This document shows positions 26,940 to 35,292 of a stretch of 64,000 bases of DNA, piece after piece. The notes below the pieces were generated by a model, which worked only from the letters and a program-made list of their open reading frames with translations, was not told the DNA's origin and did no database searches. Within the stretch, counting starts at the first letter, position 1, and the number at the start of each line of letters is the position of its first letter. Source of the DNA: an uncultured Latescibacterota bacterium. GTDB taxonomy: Bacteria > Latescibacterota > UBA2968. Both the position numbers and the translations under genes were made by a program. Location: NCBI GenBank assembly GCA_958295785.1, contig OY282377.1, positions 5,334,896 through 5,398,895 on the forward strand. Direction: 5' to 3'.

Positions 26940-29504
26940 TTATTTTTCTTTTATGGTGCCTCGAAGATTGCTACCTAGAACCCTTCCCTGCCATTCGACA
27001 TTACATGAAAGTGTGTTGGCGCTTGTGCTGATGACACCTGATAGTATGATGTTGCGGGATTGCCCCGCCGACATGCTAGATATTTGTTCAGAATCCACAA
27101 AACTGTTGTTCGCATAGCCGGTGATTATTAAACTTCGCACTTCCCTATGTGCTCGAAGAGTGACGTCTATTCTGACAGACACAGCCCCCCCCTGACTATC
27201 TCTTGAGCCTGAACAGTTCGTAATTGATCCCGTAATCGCATCACCCACCCCACTGCCACCACCGCTACCACTGCTCACCGTGACGCTCACGCCATCCGAG
27301 CAGTTGTTGTTTGTATTGCTCTCCCCGCTGACGCTTGCCACGCACGCGCCGTAGTAATACGTGCCAGAACTCGATGGGGCAGTCAGGCTGATCGACTCAG
27401 AACTGGTGCCAGAAGCCGAAAGCCCGCTGACCGAATCCGTGCCGACTTGCGTATCGCTCGTGGAGATCGTGGAATTGGACGAGCGGTAATAGCGCAGGGT
27501 CGTCGAGGCTGACCGTCCCGTACCCGAGTTGCGAACCGTGGCACGCAGGGTAAAGGATTGCCCGGTTGTCAGCGTGTTGTCGCTGACCGAAGGCGATTGA
27601 ACAATCAGGTCGGGACGACCAAAACGCGCATGAAGGGTATAGCTTCCAGTTACTCTTGAATGAAGCCCTTTGACTTCAACATAATACGTGCCCGCACTCA
27701 CGGCGCGTGCGATGCTGAAATTCCTGCCATCCCCATCATCGTCATCATTTTCCAAAGCGGAACCGGAACTGTTTTGTAGCGTACCATAAGTATCGATGTT
27801 GCCTGTGGTGTAAACCGTCAAGGTACCAGAAGTGCTGACTTGCACCCTGAAGTAATCAACATCGCCACCGGTTTCTATCTGCCCTGAGCGTGAGCCACCC
27901 AAAGAAAGACTGGTCGCGCCAGATCGGGTATTGCTGTGATCATCTCTCACAAAACGCGCATGAAGGGTATAGCTTCCAGTTACTCCTGAATGAAGCCCTT
28001 TGACTTCAACATAATATGTGCCCGCACTCACGGCGCGTGCGATGCTGAAATTCCTGCCATCCCCATCATCGTCATCATTTTCCAAAGCGGAACCGGAACT
28101 GTTTTGTAGCGTACCATAAGTATCGATGTTGCCTGTGGTGTAAACCGTCAAGGTACCAGAAGTGCTGACTTGCACCCTAAAGTAATCAACATCGCCACCG
28201 GTTTCTATCTGTCCTGAGCGTGAGCTACCCAAAGAAAGACTGGTCGCACCAGATCGGGTATTGCTGTGATCATCTCTGCCACCACCGCTACCACTGCTCA
28301 CCGTGACGCGCACGCCGGTTGAGCAGTTGTTATTGGAATTGCTCTCGCCGCTGACGCTTGCCACGCACGCGCCGTAGTAATACGTCCCCGCACTCGAAGG
28401 CGCTCTCAGGCTGATTGACTCAGAACTGGTCGCCGAAGCCGAAAGCCCGCTGACCGAATCCGTGCCGACTTCTGTATCGCTTGTCGAGATCGACGAATTG
28501 GACGAACGGTAATAGCGCAAGGTCGTCGCGGCAACCGAACCCGTGCCCGAGTTGCGAACCGTCGCACGCAGGGTGAAGGATTGCCCGGTCGTCAGCGTAT
28601 TGTCGCTGACCGAAGGCGATTCAACGATCAGGTCGGAACGACTACTGCCCCCGCCAGGAGGCGATACTGGGCCACCATAACTGCCGGCAAAACTGAGAAA
28701 ATCAGAAAAGTCTATCGCGCCATCGCCATTCAAATCATACCTAGCTTGGTATCTGCTATCCCCGCGGCTTGACCCATACTGCCCTGCAAACGCCAAAAAG
28801 TCGGAAAAGCCAACTGTGCCATCGCCATCAAAATCCGGCGTCCGGGCAGTCGTCGCATTAAACTCGATTCGGTTTGTCGTGGTGAGCACATCTCTCGAGG
28901 TCGTGCTTTCAGAAAGCGTCACCGACGCAATGCCAATGGAAAATTCCCTGCCCGTGACATTGGTCGCTGTGGTGAACTCTGCCCGTGTTAGAAAACCCGA
29001 CGAACCCAAGTTGACCGGCGAAGTCCCCGCGAAGTCTGTGCCCGTCGGTTGTGGCAGGTTAAAGACAAACGCGCTGTTTTCGGCTTTGACAAAGGTCAGC
29101 ACAGACGCATCAAAGTCAAAGCGGATTTGCATGCCGACCAAAGAGGTGGTCACGCCGGTTGCGAAAACTTCAATGGCAATGGTCGTGCCCCGTCCAGACA
29201 CGGTGCCCGAGGTCACGCCATCATTTCGCCGATTGCCCGACCCGCCATTGGGAATCAAATCCAGCGACAGCGTCGCATTGGCATTGGCGCCTGCGGCAAC
29301 TTTGGCGCGCTGTATCGCGTCATCCGAACGCTCTGCTTCTGCCTCGTCCTCGGCGATTTTCGCACGCAGGTCAGAACTCGGGGCAGATTCCCCAGGGGTC
29401 GCGCCCGCATTGACATCGGGTTCAGCAGCGGCCTGATCGCCCACAAAGACCAGCACGGTCAGTGCGGTCATCAACAAGCCTATTGCCACAATCCGTTTAC
29501 GCAT
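26940..29504 (-). CDS. Secreted multidomain surface protein: cohesin-like, dockerin-type, CARDB and PPC domains
   Basis: The protein has 854 residues. A signal peptide (MRKRIVAIGLLMTALTVLVF) is followed by an Ala/Glu-rich linker, a cohesin-like beta domain (about 75-210; FDASVLTFVKAENSAF), two Asp-rich repeats (DFDGDGTVGFSDFLAFAGQY, DLNGDGAIDFSDFLSFAGSY), CARDB domain 1, two nearly identical pre-peptidase C-terminal (PPC) domains, CARDB domain 2 and a final unassigned domain. No catalytic residues are recognised, so a binding or structural role on the cell surface or in the matrix is likely. AAAGGAG before the ATG at 29504 decides the start over a frame 52 codons longer. Confidence 0.82.
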   Translation of the reverse strand: MRKRIVAIGLLMTALTVLVFVGDQAAAEPDVNAGATPGESAPSSDLRAKIAEDEAEAERSDDAIQRAKVAAGANANATLSLDLIPNGGSGNRRNDGVTSGTVSGRGTTIAIEVFATGVTTSLVGMQIRFDFDASVLTFVKAENSAFVFNLPQPTGTDFAGTSPVNLGSSGFLTRAEFTTATNVTGREFSIGIASVTLSESTTSRDVLTTTNRIEFNATTARTPDFDGDGTVGFSDFLAFAGQYGSSRGDSRYQARYDLNGDGAIDFSDFLSFAGSYGGPVSPPGGGSSRSDLIVESPSVSDNTLTTGQSFTLRATVRNSGTGSVAATTLRYYRSSNSSISTSDTEVGTDSVSGLSASATSSESISLRAPSSAGTYYYGACVASVSGESNSNNNCSTGVRVTVSSGSGGGRDDHSNTRSGATSLSLGSSRSGQIETGGDVDYFRVQVSTSGTLTVYTTGNIDTYGTLQNSSGSALENDDDDGDGRNFSIARAVSAGTYYVEVKGLHSGVTGSYTLHARFVRDDHSNTRSGATSLSLGGSRSGQIETGGDVDYFRVQVSTSGTLTVYTTGNIDTYGTLQNSSGSALENDDDDGDGRNFSIARAVSAGTYYVEVKGLHSRVTGSYTLHARFGRPDLIVQSPSVSDNTLTTGQSFTLRATVRNSGTGRSASTTLRYYRSSNSTISTSDTQVGTDSVSGLSASGTSSESISLTAPSSSGTYYYGACVASVSGESNTNNNCSDGVSVTVSSGSGGGSGVGDAITGSITNCSGSRDSQGGAVSVRIDVTLRAHREVRSLIITGYANNSFVDSEQISSMSAGQSRNIILSGVISTSANTLSCNVEWQGRVLGSNLRGTIKEK
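27621..28280. repeat. In-gene tandem duplication of a 330-bp PPC-domain unit
   Basis: Units 27621-27950 and 27951-28280 have the same length (110 codons) and differ at only a handful of positions. Near-identity at synonymous sites points to a recent duplication or gene conversion. The two flanking CARDB domains (about 27260-27610 and 28281-28640) are similar but more diverged. Confidence 0.9.
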
Positions 29505-29701
29505 AACTATCTCCTTTGCGTTGGGAATACAGGGGGAAATCTCACGAGCAGATGGAGGTCTTGACGAGAGACAATATATAACCTGCCGAAAATAAAAAAA
29601 CAAAAAAACCGAATGCCACAATACAGTGACACGCGGTTGATTTTCGGATAGACCGACCAAATGCCACAGGCGGCCTACTTGAAAATTCCGGTAATAATAC
29701 C

Positions 29702-30112
29702 AATTTGATTTTTATTTTTCCGTATTCCGCATCCCATCAGGGAGGAATGAGGAATTGGGGACAGACTTACGTAAAGCGTTTGGTTCTGCCTCCACGTTGG
29801 TTGCCTTTGATGCCTTTGGCGACCTACTTTTTTTCAACAGCAAAAAAAGTAGGCGAGCGGGGTACAACTGCCCCAGCAGTTCAAAAATGCCGCTCTCAAA
29901 CGCCGAGGGGTGCTCTGCACAGCGCAAAGCGCTTTTGTAGTAGCACGACATGCGCTGGCCTGCAAGGTGGGTTGCAAGATGGATGTTGGTTGCGAGACGG
30001 CCTTGCGCGCTGTGCGTGATGGCTTTATCTGATGGTCTTTTGGGATGGCATTTTTGCAATGGCTTCTCTGAATGACTGCGGAACGTCAAGGGGATCGCTT
30101 GCTGGCAACATA
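29702..30112. repeat. 0.4-kb dispersed repeat, copy 2
   Basis: It matches 17197-17622 from AATTTGATTTTTATTT to GCTTGCTGGCAACATA. It includes the perfect hairpin CCTACTTTTTTT (29823-29834) with AAAAAAAGTAGG (29842-29853) and AGCGCAAAGCGCT. It occupies most of the 29505-30237 gap; no gene is supported there. Confidence 0.8.
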
Positions 30113-30161
30113 TCGCATCACGTTAGGACAACAGCTATTCAATTTGGTATAAATTTGTAGG

Positions 30162-30190
30162 TTGACAAGGGTACCCTGTTTTTTTATCAT
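30162..30190 (+). promoter_or_regulatory. Sigma70-like promoter of the HU gene
   Basis: TTGACA at 30162-30167 and TATCAT at 30185-30190 are spaced by 17 bases, about 48 bases before the HU start codon. The palindrome GGGTACCC lies in the spacer. Confidence 0.75.
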
Positions 30191-30237
30191 TCACGCGCTC
30201 AAAAAACTATGTCTGTAACGCTGAGAAAGGGGATGCG

Positions 30238-30534
30238 GTGACCAAAGCGGATATTGTCAATCAGATTGCCGAAGCAACGGGTTTGACCAAAACAGATACT
30301 TCTTTAGTCGTAGAGGGCATGCTCGCGTCGCTCAGTGAGGCGATGCAGCAGGGCGAACACATTGAAATTCGCGGGTTTGGCACGTTCAAGGTCGTTCGCC
30401 GCGCACCGCGCACAGGGCGCAACCCCAAAACAGGCAAAGTCGTAAAAATTCCCGCACGTCCAGTGCCCGTGTTCAAGCCCTCACGCGAACTGCGTCATTC
30501 AGTTGCGGAGGCTTCTGTTCTTCCATCTAGCTAA
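30238..30534 (+). CDS. HU/IHF-family nucleoid DNA-binding protein
   Basis: The protein has 98 residues. The order is the N-terminal helices TKADIVNQIAEATGLTK, the beta saddle IEIRGFGTFKVVRRAPRTG, the DNA-wrapping arm tip RNPKTGKVVKIPARPVPVFK with its intercalating Pro, and the C-terminal helix. HU-type proteins bend and compact DNA as dimers. The start is GTG with GAAAGGGG upstream and a clear promoter. The tiny ribosomal-type gene follows after 21 bases, so both are likely in one transcript. Confidence 0.95.
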   Translation: MTKADIVNQIAEATGLTKTDTSLVVEGMLASLSEAMQQGEHIEIRGFGTFKVVRRAPRTGRNPKTGKVVKIPARPVPVFKPSRELRHSVAEASVLPSS

Positions 30535-30555
30535 TGCACCCACAGGAGGTGGCTC

Positions 30556-30648
30556 TTGCCCAGCGGAAAAAAACGCAAACGCGCAAAAATCGCAACGCAT
30601 AAGCGCAAAAAAAGACGCCGACGAGACCGACACAAAAAGAAGGTTTAA
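30556..30648 (+). CDS. AURKAIP1/COX24-domain small ribosomal peptide
   Basis: This is a 30-residue, extremely basic peptide, MPSGKKRKRAKIATHKRKKR followed by RRRDRHKKKV. The pattern MPSGKKRKR..IATHKRKKR..RHKKK is that of the bacterial AURKAIP1/COX24 family, tiny proteins found associated with the small ribosomal subunit in Bacteroidetes and relatives. The start is TTG, supported by a perfect AGGAGG 6 bases upstream. It lies 21 bases after HU. A gene this short is easily missed by automatic calling. Confidence 0.85.
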   Translation: MPSGKKRKRAKIATHKRKKRRRRDRHKKKV

Positions 30649-30703
30649 GGGGTATCGGCTGTCAGCGATTGGCAATTAGCGCACGGCACGCCATTGGACT
30701 TGA

Positions 30704-30785
30704 GGGCCCCTGACCTTGTACCTTGCCGGCCTTGTCAGCCCCAAAGGCTGCGATACTCTCCGGTAAAACTTGAAGGCAGGGGCCC
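30704..30785. other. Long stable hairpin element upstream of tRNA-Arg
   Basis: Three stacked pairings fold the whole segment. GGGCCCCTG(A)CCTT at 30704-30716 pairs with AAGGCAGGGGCCC at 30773-30785, TTGCCGG (30723-30729) pairs with CCGGTAA (30760-30766), and CAGCC (30736-30740) pairs with GGCTG (30746-30750). No T-run follows on either strand, so it is not a standard terminator. It could be a structured RNA, a leader, or an inserted palindromic element. Confidence 0.55.
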
Positions 30786-30812
30786 CATTTCCCAGTTGGC
30801 TGTTGTTGCTCT

Positions 30813-30889
30813 GGGGCATTAGCTCAGTTGGATAGAGCACTGGTCTCCGGAACCAGAGGTCACAGGTTCGAATCCTGTATGTCCCACCA
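30813..30889 (+). tRNA. tRNA-Arg (anticodon CCG)
   Basis: The cloverleaf is complete: acceptor GGGGCAT/ATGTCCC with one G-T pair, D arm AGCTCAGTTGGATAGAGC, anticodon stem CTGGT/ACCAG with loop CTCCGGA (anticodon CCG, reading CGG), T arm with GGTTCGAATC, and an encoded CCA tail. CGG decoding suits a GC-rich genome. Confidence 0.96.
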
Positions 30890-30895
30890 TAAGCA

Positions 30896-30934
30896 ATGGG
30901 GCGAGAGTCATTCATCACTCTCGCCCCATTTTTT
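30896..30934 (+). terminator. Strong intrinsic terminator after tRNA-Arg
   Basis: GGGGCGAGAGT pairs with ACTCTCGCCCC (11 bp) around an 8-nt loop and is followed by ATTTTTT. It also stands 17 bases beyond the end of the convergent obg gene. Confidence 0.93.
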
Positions 30935-30950
30935 GTGTCAAAATAGCGAA

Positions 30951-31937
30951 TTAACGAATCGCGGTTGCGTTTCGAACATAGTGCCGCAGCTTTTGAATGA
31001 GCGCGTCCAGCCCTTGTCCCGTGACGGAGGAGATGCCCAAATCTGTTTGGCCCTCGAAAAACGAGGCGCCGCGTTGTTCGGGCGGTAACAAGTCGAGTTT
31101 GGTGGCAATGAGCATCGCGGGTTTTTCGCGCAATTTGGGGCTGAATTGGTTGAGTTCTTCTTTTAGAACTGCCAGATCGCGTTCGGGATTGGGGCTTGTG
31201 ACATCGACCATAAACAGGAGCACGCGCGTGCGTTCAATATGACGCAAAAACTGAAATCCAAGCCCTTTGCCCTCGTGCGCGCCTTCAATCAGGCCGGGAA
31301 TGTCTGCCATCACAAAGCTGTCGTAATCGCCGCATTTGACAATGCCCAAGTTGGGTTGCAATGTGGTGAAGGGATAGTCGGCGATTTTGGGTTGCGCCGC
31401 AGAAATTCTGGACAGGAGCGTTGATTTGCCCGCATTTGGATGGCCGACCAAACCGACATCCGCGATGAGTTTGAGTTCGAGTTCCAAGTGGCGTTCGCTG
31501 CCTGCTTGTCCGGGTTGTGCATGCTCTGGCGTTCTGTTTGTCGGGGTGGCAAAACGCGCATTGCCGCGGCCCCCACGTCCGCCCATGATCAAAACAACGC
31601 GCTGGCCGGGTTCGGTCAAATCAGCGAGGAGTTCGCCTGTTTCTGCATCTTTGACAAGTGTGCCAACGGGCACGGGAATCTCAGCGTCATCGCCCCGTCT
31701 TCCCGCCCTCTTTTTGCCCGACCCGCTCGCGCCATGCCCTGCGCGCAGGTGTTGTTGATACCGATAATCGAGCAGTGTGGCAAGACGTGAATCAGCGATG
31801 AAAACGACATCGCCGCCATCGCCGCCATCGCCGCCATCTGGCCCTCCGCGCGGCACGTACTTTTCGCGGCGAAAGCTCTTGCAACCCTTCCCGCCACTGC
31901 CAGAACGGGCGTAAATTTTGGTAAGATCGACGAACAT
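30951..31937 (-). CDS. obg: GTPase Obg/CgtA
   Basis: The protein has 328 residues. The N-terminal Gly-rich Obg fold (residues 1-158, with GGDGGDGGDVVF) is followed by the G domain: G1 GHPNAGKSTL, G2 within ADYPFTTL, G3 DIPGLIEGA, G4 ATKLDLL, G5 near ISSVTGQG. The C-terminal OCT domain of some Obg proteins is absent. Obg is an essential ribosome-associated GTPase acting in 50S assembly and stress control. The start is the ATG of MFVDLTKIYARSG; upstream codons run into a repeat and are unlikely. Confidence 0.96.
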   Translation of the reverse strand: MFVDLTKIYARSGSGGKGCKSFRREKYVPRGGPDGGDGGDGGDVVFIADSRLATLLDYRYQQHLRAGHGASGSGKKRAGRRGDDAEIPVPVGTLVKDAETGELLADLTEPGQRVVLIMGGRGGRGNARFATPTNRTPEHAQPGQAGSERHLELELKLIADVGLVGHPNAGKSTLLSRISAAQPKIADYPFTTLQPNLGIVKCGDYDSFVMADIPGLIEGAHEGKGLGFQFLRHIERTRVLLFMVDVTSPNPERDLAVLKEELNQFSPKLREKPAMLIATKLDLLPPEQRGASFFEGQTDLGISSVTGQGLDALIQKLRHYVRNATAIR

Positions 31938-31955
31938 AAAAGGTGAGAGGTAAGA

Positions 31956-32020
31956 TGGGAGGATAGAAACGTAGGGGCGATGCCCTCGTGCTCGCCCGAA
32001 AAGGCAAGATACAAGATGGA
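31956..32020. repeat. Intergenic palindromic repeat, 65-bp version
   Basis: It reads GGGAGGATAGAAACGTAGGG and continues with GCGATGCCCTCGTGCTCGCC, ending GGCAAGATACAAG. It aligns with 39940-40004 and with the reverse complement of 205-268. Confidence 0.8.
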
Positions 32021-32070
32021 AGAAGCGACCGCAGATAAAAGGCGAGCGCAGGAGCGCGGCCACTGACCTC

Positions 32071-33360
32071 TCAATCTCTTCGCGCCAACACATCGCGCTC
32101 GTAGGCTTCTATGTCGTCGAGCCAAGCCGCGCCGAGGGGCACATTGGCTTTGAGGCAGCACATATCCCATACCGCGGAAAAGGGCATGGTTTTCATGTCT
32201 TCCATGAGCGCGAGTTTTTGCGCGTTTTTGCCCTCGGCTTCGAGTTGGCGCAGGCGGTCCGTGGGATCGACGAGGCCATAGAGGAGGGCTTTGCGGGTGG
32301 CGCGCGTGCCAATGACGTACGCGGCGATGCGGTTGATGCTGGCGTCGAAAAAATCGAGCGCGAGATACATGCGGTCAATGGCGTTGTGCCGGGCAAGTTC
32401 CAGAAAGACGTTGCGGACATCATCGCTGAAAAGCACCACATGATCCGAATCCCAGCGAATGGGGCGACTGGTGTGGATGAGCAATTTTTCGTGGAATGCA
32501 AAATGGGCGGAGAGCTTGTCGGCGATGGATTCGGTGGGGTGAAAATGGCCCATGTCGAGGCAGAGGAGTTTGCCCTGGCTGAGGGCGTAGTTGGCGTAAA
32601 AGTCATTGGATCCCACAGTGTAATCTTCCATGCCCAAGCCAAAGAGTTTGCCTTCAACCGCGTCAACGCATTGGGGGCCAATGCCCAAGCGGTCGTCGAA
32701 AATCGCGTCTAAGGCTTCGACGAGACGCTCGCGCGGGGTCCACCGATCCGCGGGATGGTCTTTCGCGCCGTCGGGGATCCAGTGGTTGTTGACCACCTCG
32801 TCGCCCAAGGCTTTGCCAATGGCTTCAGAGATGCGGCGGCTCGCAATGCCGTGCTGAATCCAGAAGTCGCGGATGCCCTTGTCCTGATGGCTTAAGGTGA
32901 AGCCGTCGTTGGCTTTGGGGTGTGCAAAATAGGTGGGGTTAAAGTCAATGCCGATGTCGTGCGTTTTTGCCCAATCGATCCAAGCGGCAAAGTGCTTGGG
33001 TTCAAGGGCGTCTCGGTCAATGATTTCGCCGCCGGTATCGCAATACGAGGCGTGGATGTTTGCGCGGTGCGGGCCGGGCAACAGGTCAATCGCGGTTTTG
33101 AGGTCGCGGCGCAACTCATCGCCATTGCGCGCGCGGCCGGGGTAATTGCCCGTGGCCATAATGCCGCCGCCTTCGACGGCTTCGTCTTTGACTTCAAACC
33201 CAGCTACATCATCGGCCTGCCAGCAGTGGAGTGAGATCGGGACTTCGAGTGCGCGGTCAACGGCCTGTTCAATGTCGACGCCAAAGGCGGCGTATTGTTC
33301 GGTGGCGTGCTTAAAATTGGCTTCGATCTGAGCGTCTGTAATCGGTGTTTTGTAAGACAT
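32071..33360 (-). CDS. rhaA: L-rhamnose isomerase
   Basis: The protein has 429 residues and closely follows E. coli RhaA. Landmarks are VPISLHCWQADDVAGFE, ATGNYPGRARN, the metal-binding stretches DFNPTYFAHPKA, DAVEGKLFGLGMEDYTVGSN, CLDMGHFHPTESIADK and HTSRPIRWDSDHVV, then ALDFFDASINRIAAYVIGTR. It converts L-rhamnose to L-rhamnulose with divalent metals. No rhamnulokinase or aldolase gene is next to it, so the pathway is either split or serves another sugar. AGGAGA precedes the ATG at 33360, which is chosen over a longer frame. Confidence 0.95.
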   Translation of the reverse strand: MSYKTPITDAQIEANFKHATEQYAAFGVDIEQAVDRALEVPISLHCWQADDVAGFEVKDEAVEGGGIMATGNYPGRARNGDELRRDLKTAIDLLPGPHRANIHASYCDTGGEIIDRDALEPKHFAAWIDWAKTHDIGIDFNPTYFAHPKANDGFTLSHQDKGIRDFWIQHGIASRRISEAIGKALGDEVVNNHWIPDGAKDHPADRWTPRERLVEALDAIFDDRLGIGPQCVDAVEGKLFGLGMEDYTVGSNDFYANYALSQGKLLCLDMGHFHPTESIADKLSAHFAFHEKLLIHTSRPIRWDSDHVVLFSDDVRNVFLELARHNAIDRMYLALDFFDASINRIAAYVIGTRATRKALLYGLVDPTDRLRQLEAEGKNAQKLALMEDMKTMPFSAVWDMCCLKANVPLGAAWLDDIEAYERDVLARRD

Positions 33361-33434
33361 TGAAATCTCCTGTAAAAATCGGCGATCAGTCATCCGCCCA
33401 AAGCGATGCATGGGCTTACCGCTAACCGCTTGGG

Positions 33435-33465
33435 CGAGGACAGGCCCGGGGGCCTGTCCCTACGG
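33435..33465. repeat. Intergenic palindromic repeat, GGCCTGTCC version
   Basis: The core is GGACAGGCCCGGGGGCCTGT followed by CCCTACGG. The remainder of the 33361-33592 gap consists of short direct words such as GCTGACCGCTGA and shows no gene. Confidence 0.7.
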
Positions 33466-33592
33466 ATGATCGGGGCCTGGTCACGAATCGCTTGTTTTGC
33501 TGACCGCTGAACACAAAAAAAAAGGTGAAATGGGTGGGAGAGATGACTCGCTGTGGGTTGCGCCTGTACGTCTATGAACTGCTAGCGCAGTT

Positions 33593-35032
33593 TTACCCCG
33601 GTCCGCGCTTTTTGTCTTCTGCTCTGCGAATCACCTTTACATCGCGCAAATATCGCTCCAATGCCGTATCTACGCGCTGGCCTGTAAAATCGAATGCAAC
33701 AGTATCGGAAGCTGCGTTGCGGAGAAAATGTCGAAATGCGATTTGCTTTTCCATGGCGACGAGATAGGTGCCTACCGAATCTGATTTTGCGCGTATGGCC
33801 AGATTTGCGATGGCGTTTTCCATGCGGTCAAATGAACAGCCCGCTGTCAGGTACATTCGCGCCGAGAGAACCGCTCGGATCTGGTCTCGTGAAAGGCGCG
33901 TGAGCATGAGGGGCGGTCTGTATTGCCGGAGGCGATAAATGTCTTTCAGGGCAATATCGCCCGCGGCAAAACCTTGCGTATCGCCATTGCGTTCGAGAAT
34001 CGCAACATCGGCCCGCGTTTGATGCAATACGGCGCGGGCGACCAAATCGCCCAATGCAGACTTCTGGTCTCGCGCATTGGGCAAGTCGCGTTCTGTTTGG
34101 CAAATCACTTCATCCAAGGGCACGGCCTGTTCAGCGATGAGTGCTTCGATCTCGGCATCGGGCGCGATTTTCTCATCAATCGGCAACAATTTGCCATCCA
34201 ACCGCGCGACCCGATAGCCCTGATTCGCCTTTTTTAATTGCACATCCACGCGCCCCAAAAACTGGTAATAATGCCGCGCTTGCACAATGGACACGCGCCC
34301 GGCCCCGTTCGCTCGCGCAATGCGCGAGGGGGTGTCCAAGCGCGTGTGAGAATCGCCGCCGACAATCAAATCCAGTTCGGGAACCGCCGCGGCCAACAAG
34401 CTGTCATTTTTCGCGCCAATATGCGTCAAAGCGATCAAAAAATTGACCTTTGGGCGCAAGGCTGGCGCGTATTGCTTTGCCGTTTCCACCGCGTCATTCA
34501 GCGTGAGGGGCAAAGACGACTGGTGCCATGGGCGAATGAGGCCAAGCCCCAAAATGCCCACTTTTACACCTTGGATTTCTTTGATCACATAAGGCGGAAA
34601 AATGGCGCCTTTGTGATACTGATAGGTCACATTTGCGTGGATAAAGGGCGTGGCGACGCGCGATGTTTGTCGCTCCAAATTTTCAATGCCAAAATAAAAC
34701 TCGCCATTGCCGGGTGTGATGGCGTCAAAGCCCATTTTTTCAAACGCGAGCAGATTCACATGGCCGCCCGTGTAAATCACCACAGGCTCGCCGCGCGAAA
34801 AAATATCGCCCGCGTGCAAAAGCAGAACGCGCCCGGGATTTGCTGCGCGAATCTGTTTGACCAGCGTTGCCAGACGCCCCATGCCCCCAACGCTTCGGCC
34901 TTCCAAATCGTAGGGAGACAATTTCCCGTGTGTATCATTGATATGCAACACCACCAAATTGATGGTATCGGATGCCCAAATGGAAACCGCCGGGATGAGC
35001 GCGAGGAGTATTGTTTTTGCGATCAGCCTCAT
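33593..35032 (-). CDS. UshA-like 5'-nucleotidase/metallophosphoesterase with altered active-site motifs
   Basis: The protein has 479 residues. A signal peptide (MRLIAKTILLALIPAVSIWA) is followed by the calcineurin-like domain (VVLHINDTHGKL, LLHAGDIFSRGEP, ITPGNGEFYFG, LIALTHIGAK, LIVGGDSHT) and a 5'-nucleotidase C-terminal domain (about 300-450, with LGDLVARAVL and ILERNGDT). UshA-type enzymes dephosphorylate nucleotides or sugar nucleotides in the periplasm. Two family motifs are changed: GNHE reads GNGE and GGH reads GGD, so the catalytic His is missing. GAGGATC precedes the ATG chosen at 35032. Confidence 0.85.
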   Translation of the reverse strand: MRLIAKTILLALIPAVSIWASDTINLVVLHINDTHGKLSPYDLEGRSVGGMGRLATLVKQIRAANPGRVLLLHAGDIFSRGEPVVIYTGGHVNLLAFEKMGFDAITPGNGEFYFGIENLERQTSRVATPFIHANVTYQYHKGAIFPPYVIKEIQGVKVGILGLGLIRPWHQSSLPLTLNDAVETAKQYAPALRPKVNFLIALTHIGAKNDSLLAAAVPELDLIVGGDSHTRLDTPSRIARANGAGRVSIVQARHYYQFLGRVDVQLKKANQGYRVARLDGKLLPIDEKIAPDAEIEALIAEQAVPLDEVICQTERDLPNARDQKSALGDLVARAVLHQTRADVAILERNGDTQGFAAGDIALKDIYRLRQYRPPLMLTRLSRDQIRAVLSARMYLTAGCSFDRMENAIANLAIRAKSDSVGTYLVAMEKQIAFRHFLRNAASDTVAFDFTGQRVDTALERYLRDVKVIRRAEDKKRGPG

Positions 35033-35180
35033 TATGCGATCCTCGTTTGATACCGAAAGCCAACACATAGCGAAAAAAGGCGAAACGGGGTGGGCTGTCA
35101 AGGGAAAAGGCTGTGGATTTTGGCGGCAAATGGGGTTATCATCATTTGTCAAAGATAGCGATTCGGAGATTTTTCGCGTT

Positions 35181-35258
35181 GCCACAAAAGACGCAGAAAG
35201 CACAAAAGGGTACATTGAAGCGGTGTGTTGCGACAGAAGGTCACGCGCCTTTTGTGGC
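35181..35258. repeat. Inverted repeat in the UshA-sulfatase gap
   Basis: GCCACAAAAG (35181-35190) and CTTTTGTGGC (35249-35258) are perfect complements separated by 58 bases. The segment lies upstream of the sulfatase start, inside an otherwise featureless 35033-35292 gap. Confidence 0.5.
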
Positions 35259-35292
35259 TGGCCGTAAAAGGGTAGCGAAAGAGAGGGCTTGC

